A stretch of DNA of 64,000 nucleotides from Butyrivibrio hungatei DSM 14810 (GCF_900143205.1 NZ_FRDH01000005.1:1-64000), one strand, 5' to 3'; counted from the first letter of the stretch, positions 51,270 to 60,268 are shown. The notes: generated from the sequence alone by a model not told the origin. Translations and numbers: made by a program.

Positions 51270-52328
51270 ATGAAAAAACGTAAAGTTAAGCATTACTCAG
51301 GAATTGGCGGACAAGCAGTTCTTGAAGGTGTAATGATGAGGAATAAGGATATGTATGCAGTTGCTGTCAGAAAGCCTGACGGTGATATTGCAGTGGAGAT
51401 AGATGAGTACCATGGTATCGCTTATGGTAGCAAGCTCCTTAACATACCTTTTATCAGGGGAATATTTGTTTTTATTGATTCTCTTATACTTGGACTTAAA
51501 TCCTTAAACTATTCTTCTTCATTTTATGAAGAAGAAAAAGAAAAGCCATCCAAGCTTGATGAAGGACTTGATCAGGTTTCAGGTGGACACGAGGATACAT
51601 TCCTTATGGTGGTTACAACACTTTTATCTTTTGTGTTTGCCATCGCGTTGTTTATGGTGCTTCCATATGCATTATCAGAAGTATTGGCTAAGTTCGTAAG
51701 AAACACTTCTTTAGTAGCTATTTTTGAGGGTGTTATTCGTATTTTGATCTTCATTCTTTACATTCTTCTTATTTCCAGAATGAAAGATATCAAGAGACTT
51801 TTCCAGTATCATGGAGCTGAGCATAAATGCATCAACTGTATTGAAAAGGGTAGACCTCTTACAGTAGGAAATGTCAGAAAGAGCTCAAGACTTCACAAAA
51901 GATGTGGAAGCAGCTTCATTCTTTTCGTAATGCTTGTTAGTATCGTGCTTTTCTTCTTTATAAGAGTTGACTCTTATGTACTTAGAGTAGTGGTTAGAAT
52001 AGCACTTATCCCTGTTATTTCTGGTATTTCTTATGAGATCATCAGACTTGCAGGTAGGACAGATTTCATTTTAGTCAGTCTCATTTCTGCTCCAGGATTA
52101 TGGCTTCAGAAGCTTACAACCAAGGAGCCTGATGATAGCATGATAGAGGTTGCTATCAAGTCTGTTGAGGCTGTATTTGACTGGAAGCAGTACCTTAAGG
52201 ACTCTTTTGGTTATGAAATTGATGATAGTTGGTTAAATGATGATGAGCCATCTTCTGACGATGACGAGGCTACAGATGACCTTGAACTTGAGTTAGAAGA
52301 TAGCACAGCTAGTATTGATGAAGAGTAA
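51270..52328 (+). CDS. DUF1385 membrane protein
   Basis: 352 residues. SGIGGQAVLEGVMMRNK (10-26) and FQYHGAEHKCINCIEKG are the marks of the DUF1385 (YqhQ-like) family. Four or more membrane helices lie between 65 and 280. The C-terminus is a very acidic tail (DDEPSSDDDEATDD). Role unknown. ATG 51270 follows GAGG; the frame from 51216 overlaps the terminator. It sits before prmC and prfA as in many clostridia. Confidence 0.85.
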   Translation: MKKRKVKHYSGIGGQAVLEGVMMRNKDMYAVAVRKPDGDIAVEIDEYHGIAYGSKLLNIPFIRGIFVFIDSLILGLKSLNYSSSFYEEEKEKPSKLDEGLDQVSGGHEDTFLMVVTTLLSFVFAIALFMVLPYALSEVLAKFVRNTSLVAIFEGVIRILIFILYILLISRMKDIKRLFQYHGAEHKCINCIEKGRPLTVGNVRKSSRLHKRCGSSFILFVMLVSIVLFFFIRVDSYVLRVVVRIALIPVISGISYEIIRLAGRTDFILVSLISAPGLWLQKLTTKEPDDSMIEVAIKSVEAVFDWKQYLKDSFGYEIDDSWLNDDEPSSDDDEATDDLELELEDSTASIDEE

Positions 52329-52334
52329 GTAATT

Positions 52335-53174
52335 ATGATTTACAAGGATTTGTTTGAAAAAGGAACAGATACTTTAGAGAGAGTCGGAATTCCAGAAGCT
52401 AAGTTGGATGCCCGACTCCTTTTGGAATACGTATGTAACACAGATCATAGCACTTTATTCGCTCATCCAGATAGAGAGATATCTGACGCTGAAAGTAGCA
52501 GATATCAGGAACTTATTGAAAGAAGATCTAAGAGAGAACCAGTTGCCTATATTCTTGGAAAATGGGATTTTATGGGCCTTACTTTTTCTGTTAATGAAAA
52601 CGTGCTTATTCCCGAGCAGGACACAGAAATACTGGTAGAAGAGGCTCTTAGATTCTTTGAAGACGGAATGAAGGTCTTAGATCTTTGTACAGGTTCCGGG
52701 TGCATTGCCCTTAGCCTTTTGAACTACACCAATGATACCAAGGCAGTATGTACTGATATTTCAGATGCTGCTTTAGCTGTTGCTACAGAAAATGCGGTGC
52801 TTCTGGGACTTGGTGAAAGGACTGAGATCATTAAGGCAGATCTTTTCCCAGCTAAGGGAGAGAAGTTTGATATAGTGGTTTCAAACCCTCCTTATATCGC
52901 AAGCGATGTTATTGAGACACTTGCTCCTGAAGTAAAGGATTATGAGCCTAGACTTGCTCTTGATGGGGATGCAGATGGGCTTACATTCTATAGGAGAATC
53001 ATAGAAAATATCGGAGATTATCTGTATTCTAATGGATATCTTTTCCTTGAGATCGGATATGATCAGGCTGAGGCTGTTAAGGAACTTATGGAAGCTAATG
53101 GTAAGTTCCATGATATTACGGTACTTAAGGATTATGCAGGTAATGACAGAGTCGTAAGCGCATGTTTTTATTAG
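52335..53174 (+). CDS. prmC: Peptide chain release factor glutamine methyltransferase
   Basis: 279 residues. The helical N-terminal domain contains YILGKWDFMGLTFSVNENVL. VLDLCTGSGCIALSLL binds SAM and FDIVVSNPPYI is the NPPY catalytic motif. It methylates the Gln of GGQ in release factors, the product of the next gene. Six bases separate it from the DUF1385 gene. Confidence 0.94.
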   Translation: MIYKDLFEKGTDTLERVGIPEAKLDARLLLEYVCNTDHSTLFAHPDREISDAESSRYQELIERRSKREPVAYILGKWDFMGLTFSVNENVLIPEQDTEILVEEALRFFEDGMKVLDLCTGSGCIALSLLNYTNDTKAVCTDISDAALAVATENAVLLGLGERTEIIKADLFPAKGEKFDIVVSNPPYIASDVIETLAPEVKDYEPRLALDGDADGLTFYRRIIENIGDYLYSNGYLFLEIGYDQAEAVKELMEANGKFHDITVLKDYAGNDRVVSACFY

Positions 53175-53220
53175 CTGAGTAGCTTTGTAACAGTTAATAC
53201 TAATATGCGAGGATAGGACT

Positions 53221-54288
53221 ATGTTTGATAGATTAGAAGATATATTAAGGCGTTTTGAGGATATTACTATGGAACTTAATGATCCTGCTGTTGTTTCGGA
53301 TCAGAATAAGTTCAGAGACCTTATGAAGGAACAAAAGAGCTTGGAGGCTCTTGTTGAGTGCTATACAGAATACAAGAAGTGTAAAGAGACTATAGAGGAT
53401 TCTCTTTCTATGTTGGATGAGGAGTCAGACCCTGATATGAAGGAAATGCTCAGAGAAGAGCTTTCTGAAGCAAAGGACAGGCTTCCTGAGATAGAAGGAA
53501 GACTTAAGATACTTCTTTTACCAAAAGATCCTAATGATGACAAGAACGTTATTGTTGAGATAAGAGCAGGCGTAGGCGGAGATGAAGCAGCGCTTTTTGC
53601 AGCTGATATGTACAGGGTATACACGAGATATGCCGAGAGACATAATTGGCGTGTCGAGACCATGAGTATAGAAGATATCGGTATTGGCGGCATTAAGGCT
53701 GTAAGCTTCATGATAAAGGGAAACGGCGCTTATTCCAGACTTAAGTTTGAAAGCGGTGTTCACAGAGTTCAGAGAATACCTGCCACTGAGTCAGGCGGAC
53801 GTATACATACTTCTGCAATCACTGTGGCTATCATGCCGGAAGTAGAAGATGTAGAAGTGGATATTGATATGAATGACTGCAAATTTGATGTATTTAGAGC
53901 ATCAGGAAATGGTGGCCAGTGCGTCAATACCACAGATTCTGCTGTAAGACTTACGCATCTTCCTACAGGAATCGTCATTTCCTGTCAGGATGAGAAGAGC
54001 CAGCAGCAAAACAAGGCAAAGGCTCTTAAGGTCCTTAGAGCCAAGCTCTATGAGATGGAAGTTGCAAGACAGCATAACGATGAAGCAGAGCTTAGACGAA
54101 GCCAGGTAGGAAGCGGAGACAGATCTGAGAAGATCAGAACTTATAATTTCCATCAGGGAAGAGTAACTGATCACAGAATCAATCTTACTCTTTACAAGAT
54201 AGACCAGATCATGGATGGAGATATCGATGAGCTGATAGATTCTCTTATTGCCGCTGATCAGGCTGAGAAGCTTACCACATTAAATTGA
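53221..54288 (+). CDS. prfA: Peptide chain release factor 1
   Basis: 355 residues. Domain 1 helical hairpin (1-100), then [23 protein letters not shown]-like region, PAT stop-codon motif ([15 protein letters not shown]) and [20 protein letters not shown] with the GGQ that triggers peptide release. PAT means it reads UAA and UAG. Directly after prmC. Confidence 0.95.
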   Translation: MFDRLEDILRRFEDITMELNDPAVVSDQNKFRDLMKEQKSLEALVECYTEYKKCKETIEDSLSMLDEESDPDMKEMLREELSEAKDRLPEIEGRLKILLLPKDPNDDKNVIVEIRAGVGGDEAALFAADMYRVYTRYAERHNWRVETMSIEDIGIGGIKAVSFMIKGNGAYSRLKFESGVHRVQRIPATESGGRIHTSAITVAIMPEVEDVEVDIDMNDCKFDVFRASGNGGQCVNTTDSAVRLTHLPTGIVISCQDEKSQQQNKAKALKVLRAKLYEMEVARQHNDEAELRRSQVGSGDRSEKIRTYNFHQGRVTDHRINLTLYKIDQIMDGDIDELIDSLIAADQAEKLTTLN

Positions 54289-54298
54289 AATTGATATG

Positions 54299-54327
54299 TT
54301 GAAGCGTTGTACCAAATGGTGTAAAAT
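54299..54327 (+). promoter_or_regulatory. Promoter of the Hpt gene
   Basis: TTGAAG (54299-54304), 17-base spacer and TAAAAT (54322-54327). Confidence 0.55.
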
Positions 54328-54378
54328 TAATACATGGTTAAGCGTTTTTGCACAATGTCGTAAACAAGTAGGAGAGCT

Positions 54379-54738
54379 ATGGACGCTGGTTTTAAAGCTG
54401 AACTAATTGAATGGGGCGTTGATTGGGACGAAATCCTTGACAGATTCATGGGTAATGAAGATCTGATCGCTAAATTTATGTTTAAGTTTCTGAATGATCA
54501 GAGTATGAATGACCTTACCAGGTATCTTGGAGAAGGTAATGTTTCTGAGGCATTTAAAGCGGTACATACTCTAAAGGGCGTTGGTGCCAATTTGGGACTT
54601 AAGGGATTTATTACTCCGGTCTGTGAGCTTACAGAGATATTAAGAGCGGGCTCTATGGATGGCTATGAAGAGAAGTATAACCAGATAAAGCCAAAGTATG
54701 ACGCTCTTATTGCTATCTTGCAGAAATATAATACTTGA
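54379..54738 (+). CDS. Stand-alone Hpt phosphotransfer protein
   Basis: 119 residues, all helical. AVHTLKGVGANLGLKGF is the Hpt motif with phosphoacceptor His63. It would pass phosphoryl groups between a hybrid kinase and a response regulator. No kinase lies beside it. A LytTR-type response regulator lies 1.4 kb away on the other strand. It has its own promoter at 54299. Its end converges on the DUF5721 gene at a six-base gap. Confidence 0.82.
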   Translation: MDAGFKAELIEWGVDWDEILDRFMGNEDLIAKFMFKFLNDQSMNDLTRYLGEGNVSEAFKAVHTLKGVGANLGLKGFITPVCELTEILRAGSMDGYEEKYNQIKPKYDALIAILQKYNT

Positions 54739-54743
54739 GATAA

Positions 54744-55229
54744 TTATAGAATATCGTTAGGAATATCATATGAATCTAAAAGGCTTGGGATATATTCATC
54801 CCAAGCCTTTTCTGCACTTTTATCAAGAGTAAAAAGGCTATAGGAGATTCCTGTAGTGATGATAACTTCTCCATTTGCGAAGCGAATATTGATGCCGAGG
54901 CTTACCTGATCAGGATTTAGATCGGCGTCGCTTTTTTTAAGAAGTTCTTCTTTTCTCTTGGAATCTAACTGAAGAACAAACTTAAAACCTAAAGGAGTTA
55001 TCTTACCTTTGATGAGTTCTAAAGCGATAGGGCGGATAGTAGACCATTTAGAATAATCTGTATCTGGAAGCTCGCCGTCATGATAGAACTCTTTATTGAT
55101 CTTGCCATCGATATGAAAGGTGTTATAGGTATCTATCGTGGCTTCTGTTACAAGGAAATCATCAAAAGCTTCTGTTGTGAGAAGCTTAGCCATAAATACT
55201 TTTTGCTGCTTTACTTTTAGTGCGATCAT
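54744..55229 (-). CDS. DUF5721-like protein of unknown function
   Basis: 161 residues, soluble. MIALKVKQQKVFMAKLL, FLVTEATIDTYNTFHIDGKIN and SLGINIRFANGEVIITTGISYSLFTLD give the pattern of short proteins (DUF5721) that I know only from Lachnospiraceae and relatives. Mixed alpha-beta. The end (WDEYIPSLLDSYD) is coded by a strong inverted repeat that may stop transcription of the Hpt gene. It begins 17 bases after the DegV stop, so both are one operon. Confidence 0.6.
   Translation of the reverse strand: MIALKVKQQKVFMAKLLTTEAFDDFLVTEATIDTYNTFHIDGKINKEFYHDGELPDTDYSKWSTIRPIALELIKGKITPLGFKFVLQLDSKRKEELLKKSDADLNPDQVSLGINIRFANGEVIITTGISYSLFTLDKSAEKAWDEYIPSLLDSYDIPNDIL
54778..54811. terminator. Terminator hairpin inside the DUF5721 coding end
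   Basis: Perfect 13-bp stem (54778-54790 with 54799-54811, AAAAGGCTTGGGA/TCCCAAGCCTTTT), 8-base loop, T-run on both strands. It lies within the last codons of the minus-strand gene and 40 bases past the Hpt stop. Confidence 0.65.
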
Positions 55230-55246
55230 TTAGCTCTCCGATATGA

Positions 55247-56083
55247 TCAGTATGTAACTATAATTCCACCATCTCCGGCATATGTTGTTGAAACGCCGGC
55301 TGTATCTAAGATGACAGCTTCTTTGAAAGGAGTGTTTTTGAGAATAAGGTCTCTGACAACACAAGCTCTTTCATAGCAGTTAACATGAGCGATCATAACT
55401 CTTTTTTCTTCTGGATTTTTTACTTCAGCGGCAATAATGTCAGCCATCTTTACGAGGGCTTTTTTCATGCCGATTCCCTGGCCGCGCTGGTCAATGGATC
55501 CATTTGTGCCGTAGCAGATAGGCTTGATATTGAGAGTAGTAGCGACTAAAGCCTTCATGCCTGAAAGACGTCCATTCTTGCGAAGGGTTTCAAGAGAATC
55601 CAAAACAAAGAATGTGCTCATTTCATCACGATATTCTTCAATCTTAGTAACAACATCTTCAAATTTAAGACCTGACTCGGCAAAATCAACGACCTTATAG
55701 GCAATATTTACTTCACCACTACTTGCTGATAAAGAGTCAATGATGTGGATGTTCTTTTCACCGATCTCTTCAAGATAAAGATTCTTGCCAAGAAGGGCAC
55801 TGTTATAACTACCACTTAACTTGGAAGAAAGAGTGATAACATATATATCGTCTGCGTCACAATCAAATGCTTTCATATATAATTCAGGAGATGGGCATGC
55901 AGTCTTGGCACATTCAGAAGAAGCAGCAACCTTAGAAAGGTAGTCTTGCTGGTCAAAAGTGTCATCGTCTACTATTACGTGCTCATCCACCTGTAAAATA
56001 AGCGGTACAACTTCGAATCTAGGATCTTTTTTGTATTCAGCTGGTAGATCACAACAGCTGTCTACTACAATTTTAAAACTCAT
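55247..56083 (-). CDS. DegV-family fatty-acid-binding protein
   Basis: 278 residues, normal. KIVVDSCCDLPAEY opens it, and KTACPSPELYMKAF and TLSSKLSGSYNSALLG form the fatty-acid-binding pocket. DegV/FakB proteins present fatty acids to the kinase FakA; no FakA gene is here. GGAGG lies five bases before the start. A promoter and palindrome lie upstream. Confidence 0.87.
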   Translation of the reverse strand: MSFKIVVDSCCDLPAEYKKDPRFEVVPLILQVDEHVIVDDDTFDQQDYLSKVAASSECAKTACPSPELYMKAFDCDADDIYVITLSSKLSGSYNSALLGKNLYLEEIGEKNIHIIDSLSASSGEVNIAYKVVDFAESGLKFEDVVTKIEEYRDEMSTFFVLDSLETLRKNGRLSGMKALVATTLNIKPICYGTNGSIDQRGQGIGMKKALVKMADIIAAEVKNPEEKRVMIAHVNCYERACVVRDLILKNTPFKEAVILDTAGVSTTYAGDGGIIVTY

Positions 56084-56109
56084 AGGTCCTCCAGGTAATG
56101 TTATTGGAC

Positions 56110-56126
56110 GTAGTATTAAATACTAC
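56110..56126. promoter_or_regulatory. Palindrome at the DegV gene start site
   Basis: GTAGTATTAAATACTAC is a perfect 17-base palindrome (8+1+8) just downstream of the predicted -10 box on the minus strand, where a repressor would block the gene. Confidence 0.5.
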
Positions 56127-56132
56127 ATACTG

Positions 56133-56161
56133 ATGATACCACGATAAAATCGACAGGTAAA
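56133..56161 (-). promoter_or_regulatory. Promoter of the DegV-DUF5721 operon
   Basis: On the minus strand: TTTACC, 17-base spacer, TATCAT with extended -10 TGG. Confidence 0.5.
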
Positions 56162-56176
56162 CCTTAGAATAATGAA

Positions 56177-56941
56177 TTATTTATGTCGTTGATCCATGTC
56201 AGAATTTGCCTGCTCTTGGAGTTCTTTTAAGAGTTCTTTTGCCTGTTTGATCGAATTTCTGTAAATGAGTGAGATAGATAGTGCCATGCCATTATCAAGA
56301 GTTACTTTGCCAAAAGAGGTAGAGGCAATGTGGTTGATATTAATAAGACCTGCATCTGAAACAGGACAGATCTGTGGGAAAATGGCACATTGATCGTAGA
56401 AATTGTAGATATCAGCAATGATAGAGATAGACCTACCTTCTGTGAGAGTGATCTCAAGCTCTGAGCCTTTCCTTTTTACGCAGATGATATCATCGCCCTT
56501 GGCGTAAATTGTGTCCTTTTGACCGCGAAGCTCCAAAACTTTGATAGGATCCCCCATCATGAGCTTGATCTTATCCATTACCTCAGTAAGTTCAGCTACC
56601 TTGATCGGTTTATTTAGAAAAAGGATATTTTCCTCTGTCAAACCTGATTTTTGGGCTTCCTGCTCGTAATCAATGGTAGAAGAACAGAGAATGATCGGCT
56701 TGGTCACACCGCATTCTAATAGCATCCTGGCAATCTCAATGCCATTCTTTTCACTGGATGTCATGTCGACAAAAAGACCATGGTACATCTGAGGATGGAT
56801 CATGAAGGCATCCACATTTCCATAGGAATCTATATAGAGCCTTTCACCGGATTCTTTGAAAATACGGTCAGACTGTCTTCCTAATAATCTTTCTGTTTGC
56901 TTTCTATCAGCAATGTTGTCATCACATACGGCTATATGCAT
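56177..56941 (-). CDS. LytTR-family response regulator
   Basis: 254 residues. The receiver domain (1-125) has the acidic pair in VCDDN, phosphoacceptor Asp59 in LFVDMTS and Lys111 in LNKPIKV. A LytTR DNA-binding domain follows (about 145-245): DDIICVKRKGSELEITLTEG and LININHIASTSFGKVTLDNG. It would bind direct repeats in target promoters. No sensor kinase is adjacent. It starts 20 bases after DUF1294. Confidence 0.82.
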   Translation of the reverse strand: MHIAVCDDNIADRKQTERLLGRQSDRIFKESGERLYIDSYGNVDAFMIHPQMYHGLFVDMTSSEKNGIEIARMLLECGVTKPIILCSSTIDYEQEAQKSGLTEENILFLNKPIKVAELTEVMDKIKLMMGDPIKVLELRGQKDTIYAKGDDIICVKRKGSELEITLTEGRSISIIADIYNFYDQCAIFPQICPVSDAGLININHIASTSFGKVTLDNGMALSISLIYRNSIKQAKELLKELQEQANSDMDQRHK

Positions 56942-56961
56942 AAGTGTACCTCACAGTTGTT

Positions 56962-57255
56962 TTAGATAAATCTGATCTCAAGCGGTAAAAAGAAAAGAAC
57001 AACAATAATAACTATCTGAATAAGGAAAATAAGTGGCAGACCGAACTTAAAGTACCAGTGCTTGGTCTTGTGCTTAAAGAAAAACATCCCAATAGTAGAA
57101 CCTAAGGAGCCACCTATGATTGCTACAGAAAAAAGGGTCGCCTCAGGAATGCGGAAGGCGCTTTTTCGCGCCCTCCTTTTATCAATTCCCATTAAGGCAA
57201 ACCCAAAAATATTTACAACTACAAAATATATTATTATGTAAAAAAGTGAATTCAT
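56962..57255 (-). CDS. DUF1294 membrane protein
   Basis: 97 residues with three membrane helices. FALMGIDKRRARKSAFRIPE, GGSLGSTIGMFFFKHKTKHW and YFKFGLPLI are the DUF1294 (YsdA-like) marks. Role unknown. Start lies three bases after the argG stop, without a clear ribosome binding site, so it is probably coupled to argG. Confidence 0.85.
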   Translation of the reverse strand: MNSLFYIIIYFVVVNIFGFALMGIDKRRARKSAFRIPEATLFSVAIIGGSLGSTIGMFFFKHKTKHWYFKFGLPLIFLIQIVIIVVLFFLPLEIRFI

Positions 57256-57258
57256 GGA

Positions 57259-58482
57259 TTACTTATTGTTTTCCACTTCCTGCATCTTCATAGCACGAAC
57301 CTTGGATGAGAGGCCAAAGAGGTTGATGAAGCCTTCTGCATCGTGGTGGTCATAAAGATCACCAGTCTTAAATGAAGCAATGCTCTCGTTGTAGAGAGAA
57401 TATGGAGACTTGGTTCCAGCCTTGATGATGTTGCCTTTGTAGAGCTTGAAGGTAACTTCACCAGTGACATATTTCTGAGTTGACTCAATAAATGCCTGCT
57501 GTGCTTCGCGAAGAGGAGTGAACCATTTCCCTTCATAAACTATATCAGCAAACTTGTTGCCCATATCTTTCTTCATTGTATAGGTATCGCGGTCTAAAAT
57601 CAACTCCTCAAGCTGTTGATGTGCCTCATAGAGAATAGTTCCACCAGGAGTTTCATATACACCACGTGATTTCATGCCTACTACACGGTTTTCTACGATA
57701 TCAACGATACCGATACCATTTTCTCCGCCAAGCTTATTGAGGGTTCTGATGATATCAGATACCTTCATCTCTTTGCCATTTACTGACTTAGGGATACCTC
57801 CTTCGAATGTCATTGTGACAGTTGTTGGAGTGTCAGGAGCGTCTTCAGGGGTCTTTCCAAGAACTAAGAGATGCTTGTAGTTTGGCTCCTTTGAAGGATC
57901 TTCGAGTTCAAGACCTTCATGAGAAATGTGCCAGAGGTTTCTGTCACGGCTATAGCTTGAATCAGCAGAGAATGGAAGATTGATTCCATGTGCTTTGCAG
58001 TATTCAATCTCAGATTCACGAGAATCCATAGTCCACTTGTCGTTTCTCCAAGCAGCAATGATCTTGATATCTGGAGCAAGGGCTTTGATACCAAGCTCAA
58101 AACGGATCTGATCATTTCCTTTACCTGTAGCACCGTGGCAGATTGCAACAGCGCCTTCTTTTCTTGCTATCTCAACAAGCTTTTTTGCGATGAGTGGACG
58201 AGCCATTGATGTTCCTAAAAGGTACTTATTCTCATAAACAGCATGTGCCATAACACAAGGAACTACATATTCGTCGCAGAATTCATCAACTACATCTAAG
58301 ATGTAAAGCTTGCTTGCGCCGCAGCTTGTAGCTCTTTCTTCAAGACCATCAAGTTCTTCTTCCTGACCACAGTCGATGCATACGCATACAACTTCATAAT
58401 CGAAGTTTTCCTTGAGCCATGGGATGATAGCTGTTGTATCAAGTCCACCAGAGTAAGCTAGAATTACCTTTTCTTTTGCCAT
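57259..58482 (-). CDS. argG: Argininosuccinate synthase
   Basis: 407 residues. ILAYSGGLDTTAIIPWL is the ATP PP-motif, and GKGNDQIRFE, YEKYLLGTSMARP-like (ENKYLLGTSMARPLI) and FTPLREAQQAFI are family marks. It joins citrulline and aspartate using ATP. ATG 58482 follows AGGAG; the longer frame from 58497 overlaps that site. It diverges from argC across a shared control region. Confidence 0.94.
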   Translation of the reverse strand: MAKEKVILAYSGGLDTTAIIPWLKENFDYEVVCVCIDCGQEEELDGLEERATSCGASKLYILDVVDEFCDEYVVPCVMAHAVYENKYLLGTSMARPLIAKKLVEIARKEGAVAICHGATGKGNDQIRFELGIKALAPDIKIIAAWRNDKWTMDSRESEIEYCKAHGINLPFSADSSYSRDRNLWHISHEGLELEDPSKEPNYKHLLVLGKTPEDAPDTPTTVTMTFEGGIPKSVNGKEMKVSDIIRTLNKLGGENGIGIVDIVENRVVGMKSRGVYETPGGTILYEAHQQLEELILDRDTYTMKKDMGNKFADIVYEGKWFTPLREAQQAFIESTQKYVTGEVTFKLYKGNIIKAGTKSPYSLYNESIASFKTGDLYDHHDAEGFINLFGLSSKVRAMKMQEVENNK

Positions 58483-58560
58483 ATCATTTCTCCTCATCTT
58501 TCTTTATGTTATTTTTCGATAATCTGTTTTATTAGTGCACGTTTAGTAGCACTTGACCAT

Positions 58561-58589
58561 AATATAAAACACTCATGCATAAAATGCAA
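58561..58589 (-). promoter_or_regulatory. Promoter of argG
   Basis: On the minus strand: TTGCAT (58584-58589), 17-base spacer, TATATT (58561-58566). The -35 box lies in a TGCAT repeat. Confidence 0.65.
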
Positions 58590-58656
58590 TAGAAAAATGC
58601 ATAAATATTTAAAAAATACAAAATTTCTGCATAAATATTTAAAAAGCTATTGCATT
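58576..58656. promoter_or_regulatory. ARG-box-like operator array between argG and argC
   Basis: TGCATAAATATTTAAAAA occurs twice (58598-58615 and 58628-58645). TGCATAAAATGCA (58576-58588) is a palindrome-like third copy, and AATGCAATAG (58583-58592) is inverted as CTATTGCATT (58647-58656). The units resemble ArgR/AhrC boxes (TGAATAWWWATTCA). They cover both -35 boxes. Confidence 0.65.
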
Positions 58657-58678
58657 ATTTTTTTTGCGGTCGTATACT
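58650..58678 (+). promoter_or_regulatory. Promoter of the argC operon
   Basis: TTGCAT (58650-58655), 17-base spacer, TATACT (58673-58678). The -35 box lies within the repeat unit CTATTGCATT. Confidence 0.7.
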
Positions 58679-58745
58679 GAGCTTGTTTATACAAGGGTTT
58701 TAGCTTGTTTTTACAAAAATTCCATATAAAGGAAGGATGAATAAA

Positions 58746-59801
58746 ATGATCAAAGTTGGGATTATTGGAGCAACTGGTTATGCAGGTGCTGAAATAGTAA
58801 GACTTATTATGGGACATCCTGATGCAGAGGTTACGTGGTACGGATCTAGAAGCTACATAGATGAAAAGTACAGCAGCATTTATGGAAACTTCTTTAAGAT
58901 GGTGGATGCTAAATGTCTGGATGACAATATGGATGCGCTTGCAAAAGAAGTTGATGTCATCTTTACGGCAACACCACAGGGACTGTGCGCAAGCCTTGTT
59001 AATGAAGAGATTCTTAGTAAGGTAAAGATCATTGATCTTTCAGCGGACTTTAGACTTAAGGATGTTTCAATATATGAGAAATGGTACAAGATAGAGCACA
59101 AGGCCCCTGAATATATAGATGAAGCAGTGTATGGACTTTGTGAGATAAACAGGGACAAGATCAAAAATGCAAGGCTCGTTGCTAATCCTGGCTGCTACAC
59201 AACTTGTTCTATATTGACAGCATACCCACTTGTAAAAGAGGGACTTATAGATACAACAACTCTTATAGTTGATGCCTTAAGCGGTGTTTCTGGAGCTGGA
59301 AGAGGCGCAAAGGTAAATAACCTGTACTGCGAAGTCAATGAGAGCTGCAAGCCTTATGGAGTTACTAATCACAGACATACTCCTGAGATTGAAGAGCAGC
59401 TGGGATATGCAGCGGGAAAAGAGATCCTTATAAACTTTACACCTCATCTGGTTCCTATGAACAGAGGAATCCTGGCAACGGAATATGCAACTCTTTTGCC
59501 AAAGAAAGATGGAAGCCTTCCAACGGCAGAAGATATCAAGGTTGCATATGAAAAGTACTATGGAAATGAGGAATTCATCAGAATTCTTGGTGATGGTGTA
59601 TATCCTGAGACCAGATGGGTTGAGGGCAGTAACTATGTTGATATTGGATTTAAGATCGATGAGCGCACTGGAAGGATCATAATGATGGGCGCTATTGATA
59701 ATCTGGTAAAGGGCGCAGCTGGACAGGCAGTTCAGAATATGAACATTCTGTTTGGCCTTAAAGAGGATACAGGACTTAAGATAGTACCTCTTTTCCCATA
59801 A
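58746..59801 (+). CDS. argC: N-acetyl-gamma-glutamyl-phosphate reductase
   Basis: 351 residues. VGIIGATGYAGAEIVRL binds NADPH, and LVANPGCYTTCS holds catalytic Cys150. LVPMNRGILATEYA is a further mark. It reduces N-acetylglutamyl phosphate to the semialdehyde. GGAAGG touches the ATG at 58737, so ATG 58746, nine bases after it, is the likelier start. First gene of the operon. Confidence 0.93.
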   Translation: MIKVGIIGATGYAGAEIVRLIMGHPDAEVTWYGSRSYIDEKYSSIYGNFFKMVDAKCLDDNMDALAKEVDVIFTATPQGLCASLVNEEILSKVKIIDLSADFRLKDVSIYEKWYKIEHKAPEYIDEAVYGLCEINRDKIKNARLVANPGCYTTCSILTAYPLVKEGLIDTTTLIVDALSGVSGAGRGAKVNNLYCEVNESCKPYGVTNHRHTPEIEEQLGYAAGKEILINFTPHLVPMNRGILATEYATLLPKKDGSLPTAEDIKVAYEKYYGNEEFIRILGDGVYPETRWVEGSNYVDIGFKIDERTGRIIMMGAIDNLVKGAAGQAVQNMNILFGLKEDTGLKIVPLFP

Positions 59802-59824
59802 TTAGAAAGACAGCAGGTGAGACT

Positions 59825-60268
59825 ATGGTTCGTGTAATGACTATCGATGATTATGATGAAGTGTATTCGCTTTGGATGTCAATCCATGGATTTGGCATCA
59901 GATCTATAGATGATTCCAGGGAAGGCGTTGAGAGATTTTTAAAAAGAAATCCTGACACAAGCGCGGTAGATGTCGAAGACGGAAAGATAGTTGGGGCCAT
60001 TTTATGCGGCCATGATGGAAGGAGAGCTTGCTTTTATCATGTATGCGTAAGTGAAAAGTACAGAATGCATGGAATAGGCAAGAAAATGGTGGAATTTTGC
60101 GTATCAAAGCTAAAGGAAGAGCATATTAATAAGGTGTGCCTTAATGCTTTTGTTACAAACGTGATAGGTAATAAGTTCTGGCAAAAGATGGGATGGTCTA
60201 TGAGAAGCGACATGAACTATTACGATTTTGTTTTGAATGAGGACAATCTTACTATCTTTAATGAATAA
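59825..60268 (+). CDS. GNAT acetyltransferase in the arginine operon
   Basis: 147 residues. FYHVCVSEKYRMHGIGKKMVEF is the GNAT acetyl-CoA loop (R-x-x-G-I-G-K), with KVCLNAFVTNVIGNKFWQKMGW at the end. The place between argC and argJ suggests an arginine role, perhaps N-acetylglutamate synthesis in trans, since acetylation of glutamate starts the pathway. argJ can also do this step, so the role is inference. It starts 23 bases after argC. Confidence 0.75.
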   Translation: MVRVMTIDDYDEVYSLWMSIHGFGIRSIDDSREGVERFLKRNPDTSAVDVEDGKIVGAILCGHDGRRACFYHVCVSEKYRMHGIGKKMVEFCVSKLKEEHINKVCLNAFVTNVIGNKFWQKMGWSMRSDMNYYDFVLNEDNLTIFNE

